Source: Streptococcus anginosus
GTDB lineage: Bacteria; Bacillota; Bacilli; Lactobacillales; Streptococcaceae
Length of the DNA stretch: 64,000 nt
Assembly: GCF_900636475.1 (NCBI RefSeq)
Contig: NZ_LR134283.1
Span: forward strand, 930,001 to 994,000
Direction of reading: 5' to 3'
Positions 54,694 to 64,000 of the stretch are shown one piece after another; within the stretch, counting starts at the first letter, position 1, and every line of letters begins with the position of its first letter. The notes beneath the pieces are model-generated. The model ran no database searches, was not told where the DNA came from, and worked only from the letters and a program-made list of their open reading frames with translations. The translations under genes were made by a program, and so were the position numbers.

Positions 54694-55881
54694 CTAAGCT
54701 AAAAAATCTAATAAAACCTGAGTGAAATCACTCGTTGAAAGCGCAGGAACACCTTCTATCTGACTAGCAAAATCATCTGTCATCTTTTGAAGTGCTAACG
54801 CTTTTTCAATCGCTTTTATAATAACTTGCGCAGCTTCGGACCACCCAATGTAATCAAACATCATGCAGGCAGACAACAAGAGTGAACAAGGATTTGCTTT
54901 ATTTTGATCTGCGATATCAGGAGCCGTTCCATGCGTTGCTTCAAAAATAGCATGACCTGTTTCATAATTGATATTAGCTCCAGGAGCAATACCAATGCCG
55001 CCGACTTGAGCAGCCAGAGCATCACTAACATAATCCCCATTCAAATTTGTCAAAGCTACTACTTGAAATTTTTCAGGATTTAATAGAATTTGTTGTAAAA
55101 AATTATCTGCAATCACATCTGTCACAATCAATTGCCCAGCTGCTAATTCCTTTGCAAACTCCTTCTCGGCAAGCTCATAGCCCCATTTTCTGAAACCACC
55201 TTCTGTAAATTTTTGGATATTCCCTTTATGAACCAGAGTTACGTTTTTTTCATTGGCAGATAGAGCATAATGAATCGCTGCACGAATCAACCGTTCACTT
55301 CCTTGGCGTGAAATTGGTTTAATGCCAATAGCACTCGTCTTCGGAAAACGAATTTTATCAATTCCCATTTTCTCTTGCAAAAATTGTATCACTTGTTGAG
55401 CCTCATCAGACTCACTTTCCCATTCAATTCCTGCGTAAATATCTTCGGTATTTTCACGGAAAATTGTCATATCCGTCTTTTCAGGATGTCGTAGTGGGCT
55501 AGGAACGCCCGCAAAATACCGTACGGGACGTACACAAGCGTAGAGATCTAGTTCTTGACGCAAGGCAACATTTAAAGAACGAATACCACCACCAACAGGA
55601 GTTGTAAGAGGACCTTTAATCGCAACTAAATGATGCTGAATTGTCGTTAAAGTCTCTTCTGGCAACCATTCTCCTGTCAAACGAAAGGCTTTTTCTCCCG
55701 TCAATATCTCTTTCCAAAAAATCTTTCTACTGCTTCCATAAGCTATCTCCACCGCTTTATCCAAGACAAGCTGTGCATTTTTCCAAATGTCATGCCCAAT
55801 TCCATCACCTTCGATATAAGGGATAATGGGATTATCAGGAACGAGCAACTTTTTATTCACAAGACGAATTCTTTCTGCCAT
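54694..55881 (-). CDS. icd: Isocitrate dehydrogenase (probably NAD-dependent)
   Basis: The protein is 395 residues. The substrate loop is [18 protein letters not shown] and IEGDGIG marks the N-terminus. In the cofactor site [15 protein letters not shown] has Asp-Ile where NADP enzymes of the E. coli type have Lys-Tyr, which points to NAD+ use as reported for S. mutans. It makes 2-oxoglutarate from isocitrate. ATG 55881 is 1 nt after the citZ stop, with AGGAGA inside citZ. Last gene of the operon. Confidence 0.92.
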   Translation of the reverse strand: MAERIRLVNKKLLVPDNPIIPYIEGDGIGHDIWKNAQLVLDKAVEIAYGSSRKIFWKEILTGEKAFRLTGEWLPEETLTTIQHHLVAIKGPLTTPVGGGIRSLNVALRQELDLYACVRPVRYFAGVPSPLRHPEKTDMTIFRENTEDIYAGIEWESESDEAQQVIQFLQEKMGIDKIRFPKTSAIGIKPISRQGSERLIRAAIHYALSANEKNVTLVHKGNIQKFTEGGFRKWGYELAEKEFAKELAAGQLIVTDVIADNFLQQILLNPEKFQVVALTNLNGDYVSDALAAQVGGIGIAPGANINYETGHAIFEATHGTAPDIADQNKANPCSLLLSACMMFDYIGWSEAAQVIIKAIEKALALQKMTDDFASQIEGVPALSTSDFTQVLLDFLA

Positions 55882-55882
55882 T

Positions 55883-57001
55883 TTATCTCCTCCCAATAGG
55901 AATATAATGTAAATTTTGAGCGCCAACATAATGAGATCGAGGTCTAATCAACTTATTATTCTTGCGTTGCTCTTGAATATGGGCAATCCAGCCAGACACT
56001 CGACTCATTGCAAAAATCAATGTATAGATACTACTGTCAATACCTAAAACATGGTAAACCGTTGCTGAGTAAAAATCTACATTCGGTATTAAATGCTTGG
56101 TGTGCTTCATATAACGTTCGATTTCTTCTGAAATCTGGTACCAAATTTCTTTTTCTGTTCCTTTTGTCAATTCCTCTGCCATTTCTCGCAAATATTTTTC
56201 ACGAGGATCCTGTGTTTTATAAACACGATGACCAAAGCCCATGATTTTTTCATGTGAAGCTAATTTTCGATCCAAATATGCATTCGTATCACCCTCTGCT
56301 TTAATTTCCTTTAACATGTCAAAGACGCATTCATTGGCTCCTCCATGAAGTGACCCTTTTAAAGCGCCGATTGCCGCCGTCACACAAGAATAAATATCGG
56401 TTAAAGTGGAAGCACAGACCCGCGCTGCAAAAGTGGAAGCATTTAGCTCGTGATCTGCATGAAGAACCAAAGCACGATTGAAAGCTCGAATTTCTAATTC
56501 TGATGGTTCCTGCCCATTTAACATATATAAAAAGTTCGCTGCAAATCCTAAATCTTTTCTCGGTTCAATCGGAGTTTGCCCCGATCTCAACCTTGTAAAT
56601 GTTGCAATAATCGTTGGAATCTTAGCCATCAATTGAATACTTTGTTCATAAGTTGCTTCTAGAGACGTCTCTTCAGCATGGATATTATAGACTCCTAAAA
56701 GACTAACTGTAGAACGTAATACACTCATTGGATGCAGATGCTTGCGCGACTGGATGAGAATACATTGTTCCACCGCATCACTAATGGCATAGTTGGCACG
56801 TAAATCGTTCACAAAATGTTTCAATTCAATCTGAGTTGGTAAATGCAAATTCCAAAGTAGGTAAATAACTTCTTCAAAACTTGCATTATTCTCCATCAAT
56901 TCGGAAATATTATAGCCTGCATAAGAAAGAGTATCATCTATAATCTGACTGATACGAGTCTCACAGGCAATCGTATCTTTTAAACCATTGCTTTGTGTCA
57001 T
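55883..57001 (-). CDS. citZ: Citrate synthase
   Basis: The protein is 372 residues. [26 protein letters not shown] and MGFGHRVYK hold the catalytic His and Asp region residues. It condenses acetyl-CoA and oxaloacetate. ATG overlaps the aconitase stop (ATGA), and icd follows directly, so the three are tightly coupled, in the order also known as citBZC in S. mutans. Confidence 0.95.
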   Translation of the reverse strand: MTQSNGLKDTIACETRISQIIDDTLSYAGYNISELMENNASFEEVIYLLWNLHLPTQIELKHFVNDLRANYAISDAVEQCILIQSRKHLHPMSVLRSTVSLLGVYNIHAEETSLEATYEQSIQLMAKIPTIIATFTRLRSGQTPIEPRKDLGFAANFLYMLNGQEPSELEIRAFNRALVLHADHELNASTFAARVCASTLTDIYSCVTAAIGALKGSLHGGANECVFDMLKEIKAEGDTNAYLDRKLASHEKIMGFGHRVYKTQDPREKYLREMAEELTKGTEKEIWYQISEEIERYMKHTKHLIPNVDFYSATVYHVLGIDSSIYTLIFAMSRVSGWIAHIQEQRKNNKLIRPRSHYVGAQNLHYIPIGRR

Positions 57002-59667
57002 TGTTTTACCTCTTGCAATTTCTTTCTAACCACCATTGGTAAAATTCCCCCATTTTCATAATAACGAATATCCGCGTCTGCATCAAAACGAAGACGTGCT
57101 TTAAATCGTGCAATTCGATCGCCTTCTTTTGCAATAACCGTTATGACTTGTCCTACCTGTGGCTCTTTCGGCAATTGAATATCAAACGTTTCTTTTCCAG
57201 TTAATCCAAGATTTTGAGCATTTTCGCCGTCCAAATATTGAAGAGGAAGAATGCCCATCATGACTAAATTGGAGCGATGAATTCTTTCAAAACTTTCAGC
57301 TAAAACCACTTTAACACCCAAAAGATTTGCTCCTTTAGCTGCCCAATCACGACTAGAACCCATACCATAATCGCGACCTGCCAAAATAATCGTATCCACT
57401 TTTTCTTTCTTATAACACATAGCAGCTTCATAAATCGGTATCAATTCACCCTTATATTTTGTATAACCACCAAGTTTTCCAGCTGCTAGTTCATTTTTTA
57501 TCCGAATATTGGCAAAGGTGCCTCTCATCATTACTTCATGATTCCCACGACGACTACCATAAGAATTAAAGTCTTGATAGCTTACACCATGTTCCTCTAA
57601 ATATGATGCTGCTGGACTATTTCTAGCAATATTTCCTGCTGGAGAAATATGGTCTGTCGTAATCGTATCTCCAAATTTTGCTAAAACAGCTAGATTTTTC
57701 AACGGTTGAATGCTTGTATCATCTTCCAAGCCATCAAAATAAGGAGGATTTTGTATATAAGTAGAGGCTTGATTCCAGTGATAGATTTTCGACTTTGTTG
57801 TTGGAATTTGATTCCATTTTTCACTATCAGTAAAAACATGCTCATACTCTTTTTTAAACAAACTACTGGTAACGTATTTTTGTACATAGTCTGCTACCAA
57901 ATCATGATTTGGCATAAGATCCATGAAGTAAACAGGTAGTCCATTCCTATCATATCCAAGCGGTTCACTTGTTAAATCAATATTTGTATTCCCAGCTAAA
58001 GCATAAGCGACCACCAGTGGCGGACTAGCTAAAAAATTTGCTTTAACCAAAGGATTGATTCGTCCTTCAAAATTCCGATTACCTGATAGGACAGCGCTAG
58101 CAAGTAAATCCGTATCCGTAATTGCTTTTGCCACTTCTGGTAACAAATTTCCAGAATTGCCAATGCAAGTGGTACAGCCATATCCAACAACATTAAAACC
58201 TAATTTGTCCAGATAGACTTGGAGACCACTCTCCTTCAAATAAGCCGTAACAACCTTACTGCCTGGTGCAAGTGACGTTTTGACTGTTTTTGAAACACGC
58301 AATCCTTTTTCCACAGCACGTTTAGCTACTAAGCCTGCCGCCATTAAGACATATGGGTTGGAGGTATTAGTACAACTAGTAATTGCTGCAATAGCGACAT
58401 GACCCGTTTTAATCTCTTCTTCATAATCATCAAACAATACCGTCGCTGTTTTCCTCAATTCCTCTCTTGGCAAACCAAAACCTCGAACACCCGCTTCTCG
58501 GATAAGACTCGCTTGAAATTCTTGCTTAGCATTTGTCAATTCAATTAAATCCTGTGGCCGTTTGGGACCAGAAATACTTGGAACAATGGTGGACAAATCA
58601 ATCTCAACAATTTTTGAATAAATTGGCTCCACTTTTTCATCATAAAATAGATGATTCTTTTGAGCATAGAGCCTCGTTAACGCAATATGTTCTTCTTTCC
58701 GATTTGTTAATCGCATATAACGAAGGGTCTCTTCATCAATAGGAAAGTAACCGCAAGTTGCTCCATATTCTGGCGCCATATTTGAAACTGTTGCGCGGTC
58801 TGCCAAACTAAGTGTTGCTAGTCCTTCCCCAAAGTATTCTACAAATTTTCCAACTACATTTTCTTGTCGTAATCGTTGCGTTACTTTTAAAGCTAAGTCA
58901 GTTGCCGTTGTAATCTTGGGCAATTCCCCAACTAAGCGTACACCAATCACTTCTGGAACTGGAAAATAAGAAGCTTCTCCCAACATAGCAGCCTCTGCTT
59001 CAATTCCTCCAACTCCCCAGCCAAGAACCCCTATTCCATTGATCATTGTTGTATGACTGTCTGTTCCAAACATTGAATCTGGATAAAGCATGCCGTCTTT
59101 TTCAATAACAACATCACTAAGGAATTCAATATTAACTTGGTGAATAATCCCAGTTGCAGGTGGAACTGCACGATAATTATCAAAAGATTGCTCAGCCCAT
59201 TTCAAAAATTCATACCGCTCATTATTACGTGAAAATTCTTTTGTTATATTTTCTTCCAAAGCAGTCTCACAGCCATAACAATCAACTTGCACACTATGGT
59301 CAATGACTAAATCCACAGGAATTTCAGGATTGATAAGTTCTGGATCTCCCCCATTTGTTACAACTGCATCGCGCATACTTGCCAAGTCAACAACAACTGG
59401 TACTCCCGTAAAATCCTGTAAAATAACACGACTTGGTTTAAAGGGCACTTCACCTTTTGGTTTAACAGCTTGATAGTGCATCAGATTCTCTATGTGATGT
59501 TTTCTTACAACATTACCATCTTCTTTTCGCAAAAGACTTTCTAATAATATGCGAATAGAATAAGGAAGATTGTCTAAGTTTCCACCCATATCTAATGCCG
59601 CTTTTTCGAGATCAATATAGCTATATTCTCGCTTATCTTGATATAATATAGATTTATATGTTAGCAT
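56998..59667 (-). CDS. citB: Aconitate hydratase
   Basis: The protein is 889 residues, AcnA/IRP type. FeS ligands are in [12 protein letters not shown] and [26 protein letters not shown] is the substrate-site motif of the swivel domain. It interconverts citrate and isocitrate. GGGAGG precedes the ATG. First gene of the citB-citZ-icd operon, which gives 2-oxoglutarate for glutamate synthesis; no other TCA genes are in the window. Confidence 0.96.
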   Translation of the reverse strand: MLTYKSILYQDKREYSYIDLEKAALDMGGNLDNLPYSIRILLESLLRKEDGNVVRKHHIENLMHYQAVKPKGEVPFKPSRVILQDFTGVPVVVDLASMRDAVVTNGGDPELINPEIPVDLVIDHSVQVDCYGCETALEENITKEFSRNNERYEFLKWAEQSFDNYRAVPPATGIIHQVNIEFLSDVVIEKDGMLYPDSMFGTDSHTTMINGIGVLGWGVGGIEAEAAMLGEASYFPVPEVIGVRLVGELPKITTATDLALKVTQRLRQENVVGKFVEYFGEGLATLSLADRATVSNMAPEYGATCGYFPIDEETLRYMRLTNRKEEHIALTRLYAQKNHLFYDEKVEPIYSKIVEIDLSTIVPSISGPKRPQDLIELTNAKQEFQASLIREAGVRGFGLPREELRKTATVLFDDYEEEIKTGHVAIAAITSCTNTSNPYVLMAAGLVAKRAVEKGLRVSKTVKTSLAPGSKVVTAYLKESGLQVYLDKLGFNVVGYGCTTCIGNSGNLLPEVAKAITDTDLLASAVLSGNRNFEGRINPLVKANFLASPPLVVAYALAGNTNIDLTSEPLGYDRNGLPVYFMDLMPNHDLVADYVQKYVTSSLFKKEYEHVFTDSEKWNQIPTTKSKIYHWNQASTYIQNPPYFDGLEDDTSIQPLKNLAVLAKFGDTITTDHISPAGNIARNSPAASYLEEHGVSYQDFNSYGSRRGNHEVMMRGTFANIRIKNELAAGKLGGYTKYKGELIPIYEAAMCYKKEKVDTIILAGRDYGMGSSRDWAAKGANLLGVKVVLAESFERIHRSNLVMMGILPLQYLDGENAQNLGLTGKETFDIQLPKEPQVGQVITVIAKEGDRIARFKARLRFDADADIRYYENGGILPMVVRKKLQEVKQ

Positions 59668-59866
59668 GAGAAACCTCCCACTAGGAATAATTATTTTATA
59701 TTATACAATTTTACAAAAATTCATGCAATAGTTTTTTAAAAAATATGTTATAAAATATAACATAAAAGATTTTTGTTTTAAATATGTATCTCCCTGCAAA
59801 TTTTATTCCAAATATAAAAAGCGATGAATTCATCAATCCAACGCTTTTGATTTTAGCAAAAGAAAA

Positions 59867-59891
59867 ACTCCATCCGAAGATAGAGTTTTAG
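59867..59891 (-). terminator. Terminator after rplA
   Basis: On the minus strand AAAACTCTATC-TTCG-GATGGAGTTTTT, followed by C and more T. It ends the rplK-rplA unit. The stretch 59692-59866 is AT-rich leader and promoter of citB and holds no gene. Confidence 0.88.
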
Positions 59892-59899
59892 ATTCTAAA

Positions 59900-60589
59900 T
59901 TAAAGTGTGTTAACATCAACCTTAATACCCACACCTTGGGTAGTGGTGATAGTAAGATTTGTCATGTAAGTTCCTTTTACTGTAGCTGGTTTAGCTTTTG
60001 CAATCACATCGTGGAATGCTTTGAAGTTTTCAACCAACTTATCAGCATCAAATGAAACTTTACCAATGATAGCTTGTACGTTACCTGCACGGTCTGCACG
60101 GTAAGTAATTTTACCACCTTTAGACTCTTCAACTGCTTTTGCAACATCCATTGTTACAGTACCAGTTTTAGGGTTTGGCATCAAGTTACGTGGTCCAAGG
60201 ATACGTCCAAGACGTCCAACAAGTGCCATCATATCAGGTGTAGCAATTACGACATCAAAGTCAAGCCAGCCACCGTTGATTTTTGCAACGAGGTCATCTT
60301 CACCAACGAAGTCTGCACCAGCAGCTTTTGCTTCTTCTGCTTTTGCACCACGTGCAAAAACAAGCACACGTTGAGTTTTACCAGTTCCGTTTGGAAGAAC
60401 CATTGCACCACGGATTTGTTGATCCGCTTTTTTTACATCAATGTTCAAGTTATAAGCAACTTCTACAGTTGCGTCAAATTTTGCAAAGTTTGTTTCTTTT
60501 GCAAGTGCTACAGCTTCTTCTACACTGTATGCTTTTGTGCTGTCGATTTTTTCAAGAGCAGCACGAAGTTGTTTGCTTTTTTTAGCCAT
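59900..60589 (-). CDS. rplA: 50S ribosomal protein L1
   Basis: The protein is 229 residues, full length. [29 protein letters not shown] and [13 protein letters not shown] are conserved. L1 forms the mobile stalk near the E site and represses its own operon by binding a mimic of its 23S site in mRNA. It follows rplK after 90 nt. Confidence 0.97.
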   Translation of the reverse strand: MAKKSKQLRAALEKIDSTKAYSVEEAVALAKETNFAKFDATVEVAYNLNIDVKKADQQIRGAMVLPNGTGKTQRVLVFARGAKAEEAKAAGADFVGEDDLVAKINGGWLDFDVVIATPDMMALVGRLGRILGPRNLMPNPKTGTVTMDVAKAVEESKGGKITYRADRAGNVQAIIGKVSFDADKLVENFKAFHDVIAKAKPATVKGTYMTNLTITTTQGVGIKVDVNTL

Positions 60590-60616
60590 TTTCTATTCTC
60601 CTTGTAAGTGGTTCAA

Positions 60617-60634
60617 TCGATTTTCATCTCCCAC
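60617..60634 (-). promoter_or_regulatory. Leader motif before rplA (possible L1 binding element)
   Basis: GTGGGAGATGAAAATCGA on the minus strand. GATGAA can pair with an upstream TTCATC. The same motif core is at 61143-61158 before rplK. An L1-binding role is suggested by resemblance to the GGGA...UGAA pattern of L1 sites, not shown. Confidence 0.4.
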
Positions 60635-60679
60635 GTCCTTCTCGAAATGATGAAGTCTTGCGGGTTTGGGTGTTATTGA

Positions 60680-61105
60680 TTAGTCAACAACAGTGAATCC
60701 CATAGAACGAGCAGTACCTTCGATCATACGCATTGCAGACTCAAGGTTTGCAGCGTTCAAATCTGGCATCTTAGTTTCAGCAATTTCTTGTACTTGTGCA
60801 CGAGTAACTGTTGCAACTTTTGTTTTGTTTGGTGTACCTGATCCTTTTTCAACACCTGCAGCTTTTTTCAAAAGAACAGCAGCTGGTGGTGTCTTTGTTA
60901 CGAAAGTAAATGATTTGTCTTCATATACTGAGATAACAACTGGGATAATCATACCAGCTTGATCAGCTGTACGAGCGTTGAACTCTTTCGTGAATCCCAT
61001 GATGTTGATACCGGCTTGACCAAGCGCAGGACCAACTGGTGGAGCTGGAGTAGCTTTACCAGCAGGGATTTGCAATTTTACAAGTTTTTCGACTTTTTTA
61101 GCCAT
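60680..61105 (-). CDS. rplK: 50S ribosomal protein L11
   Basis: The protein is 141 residues, full length. [27 protein letters not shown] and the C-terminal RNA-binding region ([12 protein letters not shown]) are conserved. It belongs to the GTPase centre and is needed for RelA-type activation. First gene of the rplK-rplA unit, with AAGGAGG upstream. Confidence 0.97.
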   Translation of the reverse strand: MAKKVEKLVKLQIPAGKATPAPPVGPALGQAGINIMGFTKEFNARTADQAGMIIPVVISVYEDKSFTFVTKTPPAAVLLKKAAGVEKGSGTPNKTKVATVTRAQVQEIAETKMPDLNAANLESAMRMIEGTARSMGFTVVD

Positions 61106-61142
61106 CTTTAAATCCTCCTTTGTGGTTTTGGCGGTAATATAA

Positions 61143-61211
61143 GATTTTTACCTCCCACAAGTATGCTTCTTGCATACCTTTCTATTATACACTAAAACGA
61201 CTAAATTGCAA
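61143..61211 (-). promoter_or_regulatory. Promoter and structured leader of rplK-rplA
   Basis: TTGCAA (61206-61211), 16-bp spacer, TATAAT (61184-61189). The leader has a hairpin GTATGC/GCATAC (61161-61177) and the motif GTGGGAGGTAAAAATC (61143-61158). Confidence 0.7.
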
Positions 61212-61252
61212 GAAAAAATACTAAAAAAATTCTCTATTTTTCTCTATTTTTG

Positions 61253-61261
61253 TGGTAAAAT
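61253..61261 (+). promoter_or_regulatory. Extended -10 promoter of the DUF3397 gene
   Basis: TGGTAAAAT ends at 61261. The ATG at 61268 starts 7 nt after the box, so the mRNA would be leaderless; the ATG at 61262 touches the box and would not be transcribed. Confidence 0.6.
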
Positions 61262-61267
61262 ATGTGT

Positions 61268-61621
61268 ATGACATTATTAAAAATCGCATCTATTTTATTT
61301 ATCTTTTTAACTATTATTTTAACCATTATTATTACTAAATTATTTCGCTTGAAACGATTTGGCTTGAATTTTGCAGATTTGGCTTTTCCACTTTTTGTGT
61401 TAGAATTCTATGTCATCTCTGATAGAGCTTTCTACCACAGTTTCTTGCCAGAATTAGCATTAGCCCTTTCTGCCTTAGCAATTGCCATTACTGTCTACTT
61501 TCTTCGAGTTAAACGCAGTTTTTACTATCCTAAGTTCTTTAAATTTTTCTGGCGAGCTGGTTTTATTTTGACCTTCTTTCTCTACCTCGCCATGGCGATT
61601 GGCTTATTTTTAACAAAATAA
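61268..61621 (+). CDS. DUF3397 membrane protein
   Basis: The protein is 117 residues from ATG 61268 (MTLLKIASILF). Four likely membrane segments with short basic loops (KLFRLKRFGLNF, RVKRSFYYPKFF) match DUF3397, a streptococcal/lactobacillar family of unknown function that sits beside rplK in related genomes. It is divergent from rplK and convergent with the P-type ATPase. Confidence 0.8.
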   Translation: MTLLKIASILFIFLTIILTIIITKLFRLKRFGLNFADLAFPLFVLEFYVISDRAFYHSFLPELALALSALAIAITVYFLRVKRSFYYPKFFKFFWRAGFILTFFLYLAMAIGLFLTK

Positions 61622-61622
61622 T

Positions 61623-61662
61623 AAAAAATATCGGACAGACTCATCTGCTTCCGATATTTTTA
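61623..61662. terminator. Bidirectional terminator
   Basis: AAAAATATCGGA / TCCGATATTTTT around a loop. It serves the DUF3397 gene on + and the P-type ATPase on -. Confidence 0.85.
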
Positions 61663-61665
61663 TAT

Positions 61666-64000
61666 TTAATATTTTGTTGAGAACTTATCAAATAGAGCAA
61701 ATAACTTATTTGTTATGAATTGAAACAATCTCATGAGTGATTCTAACATTAAGGAAAGAATGACTGTGAGGATAATGGTAATCGGTGAGATTTTGGATAA
61801 CAAAAAGATAGAGTGAAATAACAAGCCCGAAATCACCAAGCCGATGATGTTAAAGAGTACGACAATGGTTTTCATTCGATTGAGCGGCTGAATAAGCTTG
61901 ATGATGATAATGAAACCAACCACTGCTAATAAGATAACAGATGATGTCGCAACTTCTTGCGTGGATAATCGAAAAATCCGACCACAAGCCATGACAATCA
62001 AAACGGCCAATAAATCAACAAAAGCTGCTGGTATCGCATTCTGTAAAACCGTTCTGATGAAACGCCCTCGAATGCGCTGCTTGTTGGGCTCCAAAGCTAA
62101 CATAAATCCTGGTATACCAATAGTGAACGCACTAATCAAGGAAACTTGTGATGCTTGCAAAGGATAGGTAAAAGCAAACAAACTGGACAAAATAGCTAGT
62201 GAAATGGAAAAGATATTTTTCACAAGAAATAAACTAGCGGAACGCTGAATGTTATTGACAACCCTACGTCCTTCTGTCACAATATGCGGCATATGCGAAA
62301 AGTCAGAATCCAGCAAAACAACTTGTGCAATCTGTTTGGTAGCACCGTTGCCTGACTCCATAGCAATGCTGCAATCTGCAGTCTTCATTGCTAAAATATC
62401 ATTTACACCGTCACCTGTCATTGCAACTTTATGTTGATTAGCTTGAAGTGCTTGAACTAATTTTTGTTTCTGTTGAGGGGTCACTCGACCAAAGACCGTA
62501 TATTTTTCAACTGCTTGAGTGATTTTTTCATCAGTATCCAAGTTTTGCGCATCTACATAATTTTCAGCATGAGGAATCTCTGCTTTGGTAGCCACTGCAG
62601 CAACTGTGACAGGATTATCTCCTGAAATAACTTTGACTTCCACACCTTGAACATCAAAATATGAAAAGGTCTCGGCTGCATTTTCTCGAATTGGATTTTC
62701 TAATAAGATGAAGAGTAGGGGTTCTACTGTTTGAGTCAAATCACCTGTAAATGGCTGATCTTTTGATTCAGCAAAAACAAGAACCCGTGAGCCATTTTCT
62801 GCATATTGTTGAAAATAGTTGCGATATTCTTCCAGCTTTTCTTTTAATACAAACTCCGGAGCACCTAAAATAAAATTGCTGTTTTTGAAAGAAATAGCAC
62901 CAAACTTGGTCTTTGAACTAAACGGAAAGGTTTTCACCACGGTCCAATCCTTTTCTACTACTTCTGAAGCAAAAAAGTCTCGAATCGCTGCAATCGTTTC
63001 ATTTTCATCTGGACTTGCTGCCAGATATTGTTTAAGAGCTTCCTGCGAGGCATTCTTGTCTTGCTGAGCAGAGAGCACTTGTACAACTTTCATCGTATTT
63101 TCCGTAATGGTTCCTGTCTTATCTACACACAAAACATCTACACGAGAAAGAGACTCAATCCCCTTCATGCTGTTTAATAAAACCTGCTGTCTTGCTAGAC
63201 TAGCTGCTCCCAAAGCCAGCGCTAGAGTCATCAAAAGATAAAGCCCTTCTGGAATCATCCCAATAATAGCTCCTACCGTGGAGACAATACTAACTTGAAA
63301 ACTTTCGTGATTGGTCACATAACTTTGGAAAAATAGAAGAAGCCCTAAAGGAATAATCAAAAATCCAATCACTTTAACCAGATTATTGACCGAACGTACC
63401 ATTTCAGATTCTTCTTTTCCAGAGACTTCTTTTGCTTTCAATGTCAGTTGATTGATGTAGGATTCATCGCCTACTTTTTCCAAACGAGCATAGGCTTTGC
63501 CAGATACGACAAAACTGCCTGACATGACAGTATCCCCTATTTGCTTTGCGATTTCATCCGCTTCTCCTGTCAACTGTGATTCATTGACTTTCAATTCACC
63601 TGATACAATCTTAGCATCTGCATAGATTTGGTCTCCTGTCGAGAAAAGAACGATATCATCTTGTACTAAATCTTTTGTCTCTAGTTGGATTTCTTTACTG
63701 TCTCGTACTGCAATCGCTGTGTAGTGATGAAGTAACTGCATGTTGCTCAATATTTTGCGCGCTCTAAGCTCTTGAACAATTCCAATCAAAGAATTGATAA
63801 TAACAATAGGTAAAAAAAGTAAATTATTCCATGATTGTACAATTATCAGCAATAGAGCAAGAACAAAAAAGATGAAATTAAAATAAGTAAAGACATTGGA
63901 TTGAATGATTTGCCAAGTTGTCTTCTCCGTACTAACCGTTACTTTATTGACTAAGCCTTTTTGAATTCGTTCTTCAACCTCTTGTTGGCTAAGCCCTGTG
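61666..64000 (-). CDS. P-type cation-transporting ATPase (5-prime end outside window)
   Basis: About 778 codons are in the window and the frame is open at the right edge (TGLSQQEVEERIQKGL is the first part seen), so probably only the first few residues are missing. It has LTGEADE (A domain), PEGLYLLMTLALALG, the phosphorylation motif CVDKTGTITENT, MTGDGVNDILAMK and about ten membrane segments. It differs clearly from the mgtA-type pump; homologues in pneumococci are annotated only as cation E1-E2 ATPases. The substrate is unknown. Confidence 0.88.
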   Translation of the reverse strand, partial: TGLSQQEVEERIQKGLVNKVTVSTEKTTWQIIQSNVFTYFNFIFFVLALLLIIVQSWNNLLFLPIVIINSLIGIVQELRARKILSNMQLLHHYTAIAVRDSKEIQLETKDLVQDDIVLFSTGDQIYADAKIVSGELKVNESQLTGEADEIAKQIGDTVMSGSFVVSGKAYARLEKVGDESYINQLTLKAKEVSGKEESEMVRSVNNLVKVIGFLIIPLGLLLFFQSYVTNHESFQVSIVSTVGAIIGMIPEGLYLLMTLALALGAASLARQQVLLNSMKGIESLSRVDVLCVDKTGTITENTMKVVQVLSAQQDKNASQEALKQYLAASPDENETIAAIRDFFASEVVEKDWTVVKTFPFSSKTKFGAISFKNSNFILGAPEFVLKEKLEEYRNYFQQYAENGSRVLVFAESKDQPFTGDLTQTVEPLLFILLENPIRENAAETFSYFDVQGVEVKVISGDNPVTVAAVATKAEIPHAENYVDAQNLDTDEKITQAVEKYTVFGRVTPQQKQKLVQALQANQHKVAMTGDGVNDILAMKTADCSIAMESGNGATKQIAQVVLLDSDFSHMPHIVTEGRRVVNNIQRSASLFLVKNIFSISLAILSSLFAFTYPLQASQVSLISAFTIGIPGFMLALEPNKQRIRGRFIRTVLQNAIPAAFVDLLAVLIVMACGRIFRLSTQEVATSSVILLAVVGFIIIIKLIQPLNRMKTIVVLFNIIGLVISGLLFHSIFLLSKISPITIILTVILSLMLESLMRLFQFITNKLFALFDKFSTKY

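Noticed and set aside
60074..60607. 177-codon + strand frame over rplA
   Set aside because: Cys/Phe-rich antisense reading of a ribosomal protein gene; not a real product.
1..64000. CRISPR arrays, tRNA or rRNA genes, insertion sequences, prophage integrase
   Set aside because: Looked for on both strands; no array, no tRNA-like cloverleaf, no transposase or integrase frame was recognised.

Overview
The window is chromosomal DNA from a low-GC Firmicute, almost certainly a viridans-type Streptococcus. The evidence is the gene set and order: coiA-pepF-trmR-prsA, murM-murN, ftsE-ftsX beside a frameshifted prfB, a queA/argR-type/arc arginine deiminase cluster with an adjacent flp-type regulator, DUF3397 next to rplK-rplA, and a competence cin-box. 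The sequence is AT-rich. Arginine deiminase, a Blp/Sil-like peptide export locus and a partial TCA branch together would fit the anginosus group or a near relative, but species is an inference.

Layout. 1-1955: 3-prime-truncated dinG. 2.1-6.6 kb: an MBL-fold hydrolase facing ftsX, ftsE, prfB (programmed +1 frameshift) and a frameshifted HAD phosphatase. 6.7-12 kb: a frameshifted metallophosphoesterase, a DUF2785 protein, an mgtA-type P-type ATPase behind a yybP-ykoY Mn2+ riboswitch, a frameshifted small membrane protein and a DUF1934 protein. 12-18.3 kb (+): HD-domain hydrolase, HAD phosphatase, murM and murN in an overlapping operon, then an ABC exporter. 18.5-22.2 kb (-): a ydjI-ydjG-ydjH-like membrane-stress module with a cre site. 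22.6-26 kb: alaS behind a LURP-one-like gene and a T-box with a GCU specifier. 26-30.5 kb (-): coiA, pepF, trmR, prsA. 30.8-34.3 kb: MFS transporter, dacA, nagB.

34.4-43.6 kb is the arginine module: queA and an ArgR-family regulator on +, facing arcA-arcB-arcC-arcD-arcT and flp on -, with cre sites before arcA and arcD and a terminator-like hairpin between arcB and arcC. 43.7-50 kb is the accessory region: a class A beta-lactamase-like serine hydrolase, two small proteins of unknown role, a bacteriocin-immunity-like protein, and a divergent C39-peptidase ABC exporter with its accessory protein. Three paired direct repeats (ACCATTYARGA type, 21 bp start to start) sit in front of the three transcription units. 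They resemble BlpR/SilA/ComE-type binding sites and suggest one peptide-pheromone regulon. No bacteriocin precursor or two-component system is visible here.

50-64 kb: sodA, holA, cvfB, a conserved-looking intergenic repeat, frr-pyrH, a citB-citZ-icd operon (citrate to 2-oxoglutarate, with an NAD-type cofactor motif in Icd), rplK-rplA with a shared leader motif, a DUF3397 membrane protein, and a P-type ATPase running off the right edge.

A recurring feature is an extended -10 promoter placed 6-9 nt before the start codon with no ribosome binding site (dinG, HD hydrolase, the small gene before queA, DUF3397 and, with an ATA in the start position, the broken phosphoesterase). This implies leaderless or near-leaderless mRNAs. 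Three genes between 6.5 and 11.5 kb each carry a single-base frameshift in or beside short homopolymers, which could be real decay or sequencing error.
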